NCBI GenBank assembly: GCA_017463985.1
Contig: JAFUEH010000011.1
Coordinates: 1-64,000 of the forward strand
DNA length: 64,000 bases
Direction: 5' to 3'
Source: Eubacterium sp.
Lineage (GTDB): Bacteria > Bacillota > Clostridia > Oscillospirales > Acutalibacteraceae
Positions 1 to 8,052 of this stretch are shown in pieces. A program made the translations under genes and the position numbers. The notes under the pieces are model-generated. The model was not told the DNA's origin. It saw only the letters and a list, made by a program, of their open reading frames with translations, and did no database searches. Position 1 is the stretch's first letter. Every line of letters starts with the position of its first letter.

Positions 1-189
1 AATTTCTACAACAATTACCGTATTCAATACAAAACAAAACTGACACCTCTTGAACAAAGATGTCAGTTCGTTGCTTAAATCTTAATATTCTATCTTGGTG
101 GCCCTTTTTGTGCTGTCTTCACAATCTGGGGCGGTTCAAAACGTGAGACAGCCCCTTTCTTTATGTGGTTATGCGCTTTTTCAGCAGTC
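1..189. other. Intergenic, no gene seen; degenerate hairpins
   Basis: No coding potential was recognised. Bases 38-68 contain an 8-bp inverted repeat (AACTGACA / TGTCAGTT). Bases 113-155 contain an imperfect arm pair (GCTGTCTTCAC / GTGAGACAGC) that resembles the terminator at 51026-51057. Either could end transcription of the minus-strand gene beginning at 4503. No transposase lies nearby, so I do not call an insertion-sequence end. Confidence 0.4.
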
Positions 190-3100
190 TTAGGACTGTG
201 CCGAGAGGTTGACGGTAATCATCTGCAGAATGTCGTTGTATGTCAGAACGCCTCTGCCGACCAGCACCTTGAAATAGGCGCCGTTAAACATCGCAAACTG
301 CTCCGGCGTCAGGTATGCGGCAAAGTCCTCATAAGTATACAGACCGTAGCGATCTATATCCGCCTGCATCTGTTCCCTGTCATACTGCATACCGTCCCCA
401 ACGGCAAAATATTCAAACCGTCCGGCATGATCCTCACCGGTCATGGACAGCATATTTTCCACCATGAAGTTGTCATTATATGCTGTCTGAAGCGAATAGG
501 AACCGACCGTTTCCGTTTGGAGCGTGTAATCCGTCAGCGTCACGGTTGTGTTCGTTCCGTCCGGCGCCTGCTTGACAAAGCGTTCGCCAAGGTATTCCGC
601 TGCATTGGACGGCGTAATATACGTATAGGTGTTCCTGTCTGCGTTAAAGAAGCCGTGCTGCTGGATCGTCCGTACCGCTGTGCCGTCGCTGAAATGCAGG
701 GTGAGCACCTCCCATTCCTGCGTACCGTGATACCAGCAAAGGGTAACCGGCTGAGCCTCATAGCAGCCGTTCCACAGGCTCCAGGTCATGACCATATCGC
801 CCACCTTGATCTCCTCGACGGGCTTTTGCGTACCGTCCGCCATCGTCACCAGCGTACCGTCCGTCACGCAGGAGCTGTACGTCGCCGCACCGAACTTATA
901 CTGCACGTAGTAATAATAGGTGGTGCCGTCGTTAGAAACATAGTGATACTGCACCAGATGGGTAGAAGCGCTGTTGTCCTTCTCTATTTCGTTGGAGGTA
1001 TAGCAAACGCCGAGGTTGTTTTTGCCGTAGCCGTAATATTGTGTGTTCATATTACGGCCGTACGGGCTGGTACCGCTCCAGGTCTTTTCTCCGCTGGCGC
1101 AGGTAAAGACGCTCGTGTCCGGTCCGGACGAAGCGCTCTTGCCGTGCGGCCAGGTCGTTGTGCTCTTGGAATATTCGTACTGCTTTTCGCCGGTTTCCTG
1201 GTTATAATCAATGATATGCAGCTCGCTGAACACCGGTGCAAAGTAATAGATCTTACCGCTGGAATAAGCAGAATTACCGTTGGAGCTTGTCGGGTTGACC
1301 GTCACGATCGGGTAATAAACCGTTTGACCGGCCACCGTGGTTTTACCGATCGTGGTACTCGTTGCGGACACGTCGGGCATCACATACGTTTTGCTGTCGG
1401 TGCCGATCACCTTCTTGGCCGCATAGCTGCCGGCAGCGCCGTCATAGCTAAAGGCAGCGTTATAGGTGATATCGTCCGGTTCTACTGCCGTCACATTGAT
1501 GACGATCTGCTTTTGATATGTCTTATCAAAGGCAGTGCCGTCCTTGCTGTAATTGTAAGGATCGGTATAGGTATAAGTAACGGTATACTCGCCGCTCTCC
1601 GTAAACGCAATCGTTTTACCGGTATAATCGGTGCCGTTCATGCTCACCGTATAGGGAAGCGTATTGCTGTTTTTCACCGGTGTCAGGATCATCGGATCCC
1701 AAGTAAAGGACGTAGCGTCGGTCTCCTTATCGAAGGACAGCTGAACACTCTTTGTGGTGCTGTCGTAGTAACAGTAACGGTTGCTGCCCTCGGTTTTGGC
1801 AATATAGTTTTTCGCGGTGTAGTCAAACGTCGCCGTCGGCGCAATCGGATACTGCCCGTTGACGGTTTCATCATACACCGGCGCCGTCAGCAACGACGCG
1901 GAAGCGCCGGCCGCCTTTAAGGTGTACACCGTGCCGGTATAGCTGCTAACCGATTTTTCAAGGTAGCCGTAATTGTTGCCGGTCCGGTCATCGGTCGCAG
2001 CCTGTGCCTGCGCAGCGGTAATGCTGCCGGCATCGGTGATAAAGAAGATGCCCATATTCACATACGTGCTGCCGCTGTTGGTATAAGCGAAAGTAGCGTC
2101 GTTATAGACGGAGCTCATGACCGAGCTGTAGGTGCTCGGCAGGTCGGACTTCGTCAGGTAATTGTACTGCATCAGCGTTCCCAGCAGATGCAGTTGGCAG
2201 TTAGCCGTTTTTACACGCACACCAAGACCCTTTAATCCGCCGCGGTCAGACGTGCTCGTCACACAGTTATTCAGCGTCACATCACCGCCGCCGATGTCAA
2301 TATTGGCAAGCGCGCCGCCGGCAAAGGTCGTATTCTCAAAATACACTGTGCCGCTGTCGATCTGCACCGCGTTCTTGGTTTCGGAAACATAAGAATTATA
2401 AATATTGGCGTCGCCGGTGATCCACACGCCCGGCGCATAGTACTGATTTTCCTGACCGGAGGTAACGGCCTTCGGATATACCGTTCCGAGCAGGCGCACG
2501 TTATCCAGCGCACCGCCGCCGTTGAGCGTCATATAGGCATTCGCAGCGCCGGAGAAATCTGTCCGCGCATCCGTCACGCTGAACCCGTTGCCGTAGAGCG
2601 TTTTGCCGTTATTGACCGTGATCTTTTTGCAATTGACATCGCCCAGCAGCACCGCATTATTCGCCGTAATGCTCGCCAGCGTAGCACCTTCGGCGTAGTT
2701 TGTACCGTTGACGATTTCCAAATACAGCGTCGCCACCGCTGTGCCGTATTGCTGCGCCGTCAGCTGCACCACACCGGTGCCGGTGAATTTCACGGTGCCG
2801 GCGCGCCAGTCGGCGGTATCAGCGGTATAGGTGCCGTTGGCTGTTCCCGCCACCTTTGTAACGGTCAGGCTGACCTCGTTGCTATCGATTGCGACGCTTT
2901 CGTCCTGTGCCGTGAACAGGCTGGACAGCGCGATGCTGTTAGCATTACCGGCACGGTAGAGATAGGCGTCCGTATGCGGCAGCTTCACCGCCAGGTTGTA
3001 AACCGGCTCCAGTGCCGGCAGCACCTCCGTTTCTGTATAGTCGCAGCGGCTGCAGCTTCTTTGGCGTAGTCCTTCGCGGTTCACCGCCGGCGCGGTAACG

Positions 3101-4503
3101 GTCTCCCATTCGCCCATATCATGGCCGAGGGCTGGCGTATAGTTATCGGTATACCGTGAATCGCAGCGCGTGCAGGTATATGTTGTATAGCCGTCCGCGG
3201 TGCAGGTTGGATAAGCAATCTCCTCCCGATAGTCATGGCCGAGCGCCGGCACGGTTTCCGGTGCTGTCAGCTGCTCGCCGCAGATCGGGCAATAGGTACC
3301 GCCCGTCTGACCGTCTTCCGTACAGGTAGCCGCAACGGCGGAGAACGGCAACGGCGTATGCAGATCCTCTCCGTCTACCACATTGACCTGATTAGAATAA
3401 ACGGTGACGGTCTTGCCGTTTTGCTGATAAGTAACATATCCCTTGACCGCCCAGCGGTACTGACCGATCTTTTTCATATTCGTGATATAGGTCTCGTCCC
3501 GATAGGTATCGAACTGGGAGGCCAGCATTTTATTATTGATATTCACATCAAAGGACTGCGGCGCAAAGTCGTCTGCCTTTTGATAGTAGAACAGCATACC
3601 GACGGCATACGGGGTAATCTCCTCGGGAAGCGCAGTTTTCATCACGAAGGAACCGACATTCTTTTCCGCATCGTGGCGGTAATGCAGCGCCAACACCGCC
3701 GTATCCGCCGCTGCTTCCGGCGCGTCAAACTGCATAGCCGGTTTGTCGGTATAGGTCGGTGTTACGGTCACGCTCTCGCCCGTCTGCAGACGCGCCAGGA
3801 CTTCGTCCGTCAGCTGCCAACGACCGTCTGTATAGCCGTAACGATACGGCACGCTTTCCGGTGCCAGCGGTGCCAAATCCGTCACCTGCGCCCATTCCTC
3901 CGCCGTTTTTTCTACGGTTGAAAAGACCTGTCCGCTTTCGCTGCAGAAGGTCAGCACCGCGCTACCATCGGTATAATAGACTGCACGGAGCGAGGTGTTC
4001 ACTGTCATCGGGAAGGTATAGCTGCTATCCTCCGCAAAATATCGCTTAGAAACCGTTTCCAGCCAGCCGCGGAAGGTATAACCCTCGACCGTCGGCGCCG
4101 TGACCGACACCGCTGTGCCGGAGACCACGGTATAATTGCCGACGCCTGCCTGTGTGTCTTCAAATACAGTGGCCACCTCCGCCTCCGGCAGGGAGGCCGC
4201 AACGGTCAGGCGCAGGTAAGGCTGCAGATCCGACGCCGCTTCCATCAGCGCCGCCGTGGCCGCGTCGATCGCCGCCTGCTCCTCCAGCGTATCCGCCAGC
4301 GGCTGATATTGCTGAACTACCGCCTGCAGCGCACTGTAAGAGGCCGGCGTATAGTCCGCTTCCTCATAACATTCGATATGCTGCAGCACCGCCAGCAAAG
4401 CCGATCGGTCCGCGCTTTCCTCGGCGTATACAAGGCTGCCAAAGGAGCAGCACAGTAACAGCAATGCTGCGGTCAACAGAAGACCTATTCGTTTTCTCAT
4501 CAT
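190..4503 (-). CDS. Large secreted multidomain protein with C-terminal Hint domain
   Basis: Secreted protein of 1437 residues and unknown role. Residues 1-27 form a signal peptide (MMRKR, then a hydrophobic run ending VYAEE). A GYTFRGW segment near residue 140 resembles InlB/Flg_new repeats. Residues 394-505 carry cysteine-pair repeats separated by ALGHD motifs, as in many clostridial surface proteins. Residues about 600-780 look like a right-handed beta-helix. Cys1212 opens a Hint-type domain: GTLVTMADGTQKPVEEIKVG, then QHGFF, then DNFMVENML near 1344. There is no obvious C-terminal His-Asn pair, so self-cleavage chemistry is uncertain. About 85 residues follow the Hint fold. No LPxTG anchor is visible. 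The start has CGGAG about 8 bases upstream. The gene has its own promoter and no operon partners. Identity as a surface or secreted protein is firm; the function is not. Confidence 0.8.
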   Translation of the reverse strand: MMRKRIGLLLTAALLLLCCSFGSLVYAEESADRSALLAVLQHIECYEEADYTPASYSALQAVVQQYQPLADTLEEQAAIDAATAALMEAASDLQPYLRLTVAASLPEAEVATVFEDTQAGVGNYTVVSGTAVSVTAPTVEGYTFRGWLETVSKRYFAEDSSYTFPMTVNTSLRAVYYTDGSAVLTFCSESGQVFSTVEKTAEEWAQVTDLAPLAPESVPYRYGYTDGRWQLTDEVLARLQTGESVTVTPTYTDKPAMQFDAPEAAADTAVLALHYRHDAEKNVGSFVMKTALPEEITPYAVGMLFYYQKADDFAPQSFDVNINNKMLASQFDTYRDETYITNMKKIGQYRWAVKGYVTYQQNGKTVTVYSNQVNVVDGEDLHTPLPFSAVAATCTEDGQTGGTYCPICGEQLTAPETVPALGHDYREEIAYPTCTADGYTTYTCTRCDSRYTDNYTPALGHDMGEWETVTAPAVNREGLRQRSCSRCDYTETEVLPALEPVYNLAVKLPHTDAYLYRAGNANSIALSSLFTAQDESVAIDSNEVSLTVTKVAGTANGTYTADTADWRAGTVKFTGTGVVQLTAQQYGTAVATLYLEIVNGTNYAEGATLASITANNAVLLGDVNCKKITVNNGKTLYGNGFSVTDARTDFSGAANAYMTLNGGGALDNVRLLGTVYPKAVTSGQENQYYAPGVWITGDANIYNSYVSETKNAVQIDSGTVYFENTTFAGGALANIDIGGGDVTLNNCVTSTSDRGGLKGLGVRVKTANCQLHLLGTLMQYNYLTKSDLPSTYSSVMSSVYNDATFAYTNSGSTYVNMGIFFITDAGSITAAQAQAATDDRTGNNYGYLEKSVSSYTGTVYTLKAAGASASLLTAPVYDETVNGQYPIAPTATFDYTAKNYIAKTEGSNRYCYYDSTTKSVQLSFDKETDATSFTWDPMILTPVKNSNTLPYTVSMNGTDYTGKTIAFTESGEYTVTYTYTDPYNYSKDGTAFDKTYQKQIVINVTAVEPDDITYNAAFSYDGAAGSYAAKKVIGTDSKTYVMPDVSATSTTIGKTTVAGQTVYYPIVTVNPTSSNGNSAYSSGKIYYFAPVFSELHIIDYNQETGEKQYEYSKSTTTWPHGKSASSGPDTSVFTCASGEKTWSGTSPYGRNMNTQYYGYGKNNLGVCYTSNEIEKDNSASTHLVQYHYVSNDGTTYYYYVQYKFGAATYSSCVTDGTLVTMADGTQKPVEEIKVGDMVMTWSLWNGCYEAQPVTLCWYHGTQEWEVLTLHFSDGTAVRTIQQHGFFNADRNTYTYITPSNAAEYLGERFVKQAPDGTNTTVTLTDYTLQTETVGSYSLQTAYNDNFMVENMLSMTGEDHAGRFEYFAVGDGMQYDREQMQADIDRYGLYTYEDFAAYLTPEQFAMFNGAYFKVLVGRGVLTYNDILQMITVNLSAQS

Positions 4504-4547
4504 ACAAAACTCCGTTCTGATATTTTTAATGCTTTGAACTCAGTATA

Positions 4548-4576
4548 ATTATATATTTATAGAATAGAAAAATCAA
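4548..4576 (-). promoter_or_regulatory. Sigma-A-type promoter of the Hint-domain protein gene
   Basis: On the minus strand, TTGATT (4571-4576) and TATAAT (4548-4553) are separated by 17 bp, about 45 bases ahead of the start at 4503. Confidence 0.65.
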
Positions 4577-4670
4577 GACAGCTCCGCGATTTTGTACATC
4601 ATTTTGCTAAAAAGTTTTTACAAATTGTTCATTTTTAGCCGTTCAGCCTCGCCGTCGTCCTGTTTTTCAC

Positions 4671-4702
4671 AAAAAAAACAAGGGGCAACAAAGCCCCTTG
4701 AA
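4671..4702 (-). terminator. Rho-independent terminator after the amidohydrolase gene
   Basis: CAAGGGGC and GCCCCTTG form a stem followed, in the minus-strand reading, by a run of eight T. It ends the T-box operon that starts near 9735. Confidence 0.85.
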
Positions 4703-4720
4703 CGGTGTGATTGTATATTT

Positions 4721-5527
4721 TTACAGCCGATACGCCTTGACGGCGTTTTCAGACAGCAGCTGCCGATATTCGCTGTCGGAATAACCCAGCGACAGCAGAC
4801 GGCGCAGCTCCTCGTGCGGCGACCACATCGGATAATCCGTACCGAACAGGACGCGGTCGACGCCGTAACGGGCGATGATCTCCTTGATCGCGGTATCTGT
4901 CAGCCATTGGAAGCTGGACGAGCAATCCACATACAGATTCGGCAGTCCGCTGAGCTTGCGCGACGCCTCCTCCCACAGTGACCAGCCGCCGAAATGCGCG
5001 CCGATCACGGTCAGGCCGGTATAGATCCGCATCACCGGCAGCAGCCGGTTGGGATTAGAATTATCGTAGCGGCTGTCACCAGTATGCATTAGGATCGGGA
5101 GCTGTTCCCTTTCGCACAACTCGTAGATCTTCAGACAGCGGTAATCGTCGATCTTAAAGCCCTGAATATCCGGATGGAGCTTTACGCCGTGCAGACCGAG
5201 CGAAAGGAGGTTTTCCACATCGCCCTCCAGGTCCTCCGATTCCGGATGGAGCGTTCCGAGCCCGATCAGCCTGCCGTGATTTTCCGCCACTGCACTGGCA
5301 ATAAAGCGGTTAATACCTCTCACCTGAGAGGGCTTTGTCGCGACGGACTGCACCACGTACTGATCAATACCGGCGCGGTCGCCCTCGCGCAGCAGCATCC
5401 CGAGCGTACCGTCACCGAAGCCGTGCACGTGGTAAAAATTTTCGATTGCGCCCTCTGCCTTCTGCGCAATTTTATCAGGATAGATATGGCAATGCGCGTC
5501 AATAACATGAAAGCCGTTGCCAACCAT
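4721..5527 (-). CDS. Metal-dependent amidohydrolase (amidohydrolase_2 family)
   Basis: TIM-barrel hydrolase of 268 residues, probably cytoplasmic, substrate unknown. The metal-ligand set looks complete: HxH in DAHCH near residue 11, GVKLHPD, LMHTG, GAHFGG and the terminal Asp in LFGTDYP. It is the last gene of the T-box operon. Its start overlaps the stop of the acyl-CoA synthetase fusion by one base (TAATG), so translation is probably coupled. Relatives include decarboxylases and lactonases of the aminocarboxymuconate-semialdehyde decarboxylase type, so it may hydrolyse or decarboxylate a product of the upstream enzymes. That role is inference. Confidence 0.8.
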   Translation of the reverse strand: MVGNGFHVIDAHCHIYPDKIAQKAEGAIENFYHVHGFGDGTLGMLLREGDRAGIDQYVVQSVATKPSQVRGINRFIASAVAENHGRLIGLGTLHPESEDLEGDVENLLSLGLHGVKLHPDIQGFKIDDYRCLKIYELCEREQLPILMHTGDSRYDNSNPNRLLPVMRIYTGLTVIGAHFGGWSLWEEASRKLSGLPNLYVDCSSSFQWLTDTAIKEIIARYGVDRVLFGTDYPMWSPHEELRRLLSLGYSDSEYRQLLSENAVKAYRL

Positions 5528-8052
5528 TATGCCGTCACCACCCCTGCTGCTTTTTGCAGGCCGAGCTTTTTCACCGCGTCCTCGCGCATCTGATACTTCA
5601 GGATCTTACCGGCGGCGTTCATCGGAAATTCCTTCACAAAATCCACATAGCGCGGTACCTTGTGGCGCGCCATGCTCGCGCCGACGAATTCCTTCATCTC
5701 CTGCTCGGTCATGGTTTCGCCTTCCTTCAGGATCACACAGGCCATGATCTCCTCGCCATACTGCTCGTCGGGTACGCCAATTACCTGTACGTCGCTGACC
5801 TTCGGGTTTGTATAAATAAATTCCTCGATCTCTTTCGGATAGATATTTTCACCGCCGCGGATGATCATATCCTTCAATCGGCCGGTGATCTTATAGTTTC
5901 CGTCCGGCGTGCGGCAGGCAAGGTCGCCGGTATGCAGCCAGCCGTCCTGATCGATCGCGGCCGCCGTTGCCTCCGGCATTTTGTAATAGCCCTTCATAAT
6001 ATTGTAGCCGCGCGCCACAAATTCGCCGGTCACGTTATCCGGACAGTCCTCTCCGGTTTCAGGGTCGATGATCTTACATTCGATCTCCGGCATCGCTCTG
6101 CCGACCGTGGCCACACGCACCTCGAGCGGATCGTCCGTTGAGCTCATCGTACAGCCGGGAGAGGCCTCCGTCTGACCGTAAACGATCGTGATCTCACGCA
6201 TATTCATCTTATTTACCACGTCCTGCATCGCAGAAATCGGACACGGGCTGCCAGCCATGATGCCGGTACGCATATAAGAAAAGTCCGTTTTCGGGAAATC
6301 GGGATGCTCCAGCAGGGCAATAAACATCGTCGGAACCCCGTGGAAGGCGGTGATATGCTCGTTATGGATACACGCAAGCGACGGCTTGGGTGAAAAATAC
6401 GGGATCGGGAGCAACGTACCGCCGTGGGTCATGGTGGAGGTCATCGCCAGCACCATGCCAAAGCAGTGGAACATCGGCACCTGGATCATCATCCGGTCCG
6501 CGGTAGAAAGGTCCATTCTGTCACCGATGCATTTACCGTTATTCACAATATTATAGTGCGTGAGCATAACGCCCTTTGGGAAGCCGGTCGTACCGGAGGT
6601 ATACTGCATATTGCAGACATCGTCAGGCTTGACCGTCGCCGCCATGGCATAAACCTGCTCCTTGTTAACCTGCGCCGCACGCTCCAACGCCTCATTCCAC
6701 TCCAGACAGCCCTTCTGACGGAAGCCGACGGTGATCACGTTCCTGAGGAACGGCAGGCGCTTGCTGTGCAGCGGCTCTCCCGGCTTTGTATCGGCCAGCT
6801 CGGGGCAAAGCTCCGCCACGATCTTGCCGTAATGCGTGTCCTTAGCGCCCTCGGTAATGACCAGGGTATGGGTATCGGACTGCTTGAGCAAATACTCCGC
6901 CTCATGGATCTTATAGGCGGTATTCACCGTTACCAGCACCGCGCCGAGCTTGACGGTCGCCCAAAAGGTGATGAACCACTGCGGCACGTTCGACGCCCAG
7001 ATCGCAACATGGCTGCCCTGCTTGACGCCCATAGAGATCAGCACGCGCGCAAATTCGTCCACGTCATCGCGGAATTCCGAATAGGTACGGGTATAATCCA
7101 GCGTTGTATATTTAAAAGCATACTGGTCGGGGAATTCCTCCACCATTCTGTCCAGCACCTCGGAAAAGGTCTTTTCGATCAGAAGATCCTTTTTCCAGAC
7201 AAAGCGGCCGGTGTGCGCATTGTTATAATAAAGCGTTTTTTCCTTGCCGGCAGTATCGTTAAACTGCTTCATATAATTCACAAAGTGAGAGAAAATGATC
7301 TCCATATCGTCAATTTCCTCACACCACACGGGATCCCACACGAGGGAGATATAGCCGTCAAAGTTGACGGAGCGCAGCGCCAGCATGACGTCCTTGAGCG
7401 GGAGCGCGCCCTCACCAATCAGGCAGTATTCGACGCCGTCCGCCGTCTTTTTACTGTCTGTCAGCTGCACGTGCTTCACATAAGCGCCGAGGTTTTTAAT
7501 GATCTTGTCCGGCATTTCACCAACTGTCTGATAGGCGGCGCTGACGTTCCACAGCGCGGCAAGGCTGTCGCTGGCGAAATTTTCCAGCATATCGCGCAGC
7601 ACGGCCGTATCGGCAAACAGACCCTTCGTCTCAATCAGTACAACAACGCCCTTTTCCTCTGCCTGCGGCACGATCTTTTCCAGCATGGAGGCAATAAAGG
7701 CAAAGCCCTCCTCCGTCTTTTCCGCCGCCTCTGCGCGCACCCTGATATAGGGAATCTGCAGATTTTCGGCAATCGCAAGACACGCCGCTACCTCGTCAAG
7801 CGTCTCCGCCGCGCAGCTTTCATCAGACAGGTCGCACACCGTGTCGATACACGCCAGCGCGAGCTTGCGCTCATATAGCTTACGGCGCGTCGCCATCGCG
7901 GCATAGTCGTGAAAAGCGCCGTCCTTATCGGTGAACAGGCGGTTATGGATATTATGCAGCTCGATGCCCTTAAAGCCTAATTCCTCTGCTGCGTCACAAA
8001 ATTCATCAAAGCTGACGCCGTGCCAGCCCTTGGTTGAAAATGAAAGCTTCAT
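5527..8052 (-). CDS. Fusion: sugar-isomerase-type TIM barrel + AMP-forming acyl-CoA synthetase
   Basis: An 841-residue two-domain protein. Residues 1 to about 275 are a xylose-isomerase/AP-endonuclease-2-like TIM barrel. It keeps the Glu in VVVLIETKG and the His in KHVQLTDS, but the usual Asp-x-x-His pair reads WNVSAAY and the final Glu region reads SLVWDPVW, so the metal site looks incomplete. Residues about 285-835 are an ANL-superfamily acyl-CoA synthetase: YTSGTTGFPKG at 484-494, YGQTEASPG, the hinge GRLKDMIIRGGENIYPKEIE and the C-terminal catalytic Lys in AAGKILKY. The synthetase part should activate a carboxylate with ATP and CoA; the acid is not identifiable. The start overlaps the preceding gene's stop (ATGA), and the stop overlaps the amidohydrolase start. 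The two halves may be a fused enzyme pair, or a sensor plus an enzyme. Confidence 0.85.
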   Translation of the reverse strand: MKLSFSTKGWHGVSFDEFCDAAEELGFKGIELHNIHNRLFTDKDGAFHDYAAMATRRKLYERKLALACIDTVCDLSDESCAAETLDEVAACLAIAENLQIPYIRVRAEAAEKTEEGFAFIASMLEKIVPQAEEKGVVVLIETKGLFADTAVLRDMLENFASDSLAALWNVSAAYQTVGEMPDKIIKNLGAYVKHVQLTDSKKTADGVEYCLIGEGALPLKDVMLALRSVNFDGYISLVWDPVWCEEIDDMEIIFSHFVNYMKQFNDTAGKEKTLYYNNAHTGRFVWKKDLLIEKTFSEVLDRMVEEFPDQYAFKYTTLDYTRTYSEFRDDVDEFARVLISMGVKQGSHVAIWASNVPQWFITFWATVKLGAVLVTVNTAYKIHEAEYLLKQSDTHTLVITEGAKDTHYGKIVAELCPELADTKPGEPLHSKRLPFLRNVITVGFRQKGCLEWNEALERAAQVNKEQVYAMAATVKPDDVCNMQYTSGTTGFPKGVMLTHYNIVNNGKCIGDRMDLSTADRMMIQVPMFHCFGMVLAMTSTMTHGGTLLPIPYFSPKPSLACIHNEHITAFHGVPTMFIALLEHPDFPKTDFSYMRTGIMAGSPCPISAMQDVVNKMNMREITIVYGQTEASPGCTMSSTDDPLEVRVATVGRAMPEIECKIIDPETGEDCPDNVTGEFVARGYNIMKGYYKMPEATAAAIDQDGWLHTGDLACRTPDGNYKITGRLKDMIIRGGENIYPKEIEEFIYTNPKVSDVQVIGVPDEQYGEEIMACVILKEGETMTEQEMKEFVGASMARHKVPRYVDFVKEFPMNAAGKILKYQMREDAVKKLGLQKAAGVVTA

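Noticed and set aside
113-155. Possible insertion-sequence end (GGGGCTGTCTCAC-like)
   Set aside because: A similar sequence forms the terminator at 51026-51057, and no transposase or second end is present.
163-1920. 585-codon plus-strand open frame
   Set aside because: It is antisense to the secreted Hint-domain protein gene, has no ribosome site and shows no recognisable domain; high-GC third positions on the true strand create it.
6424-7878. 484-codon plus-strand open frame
   Set aside because: Fully antisense to the TIM-barrel/acyl-CoA synthetase fusion, whose motifs are unmistakable.
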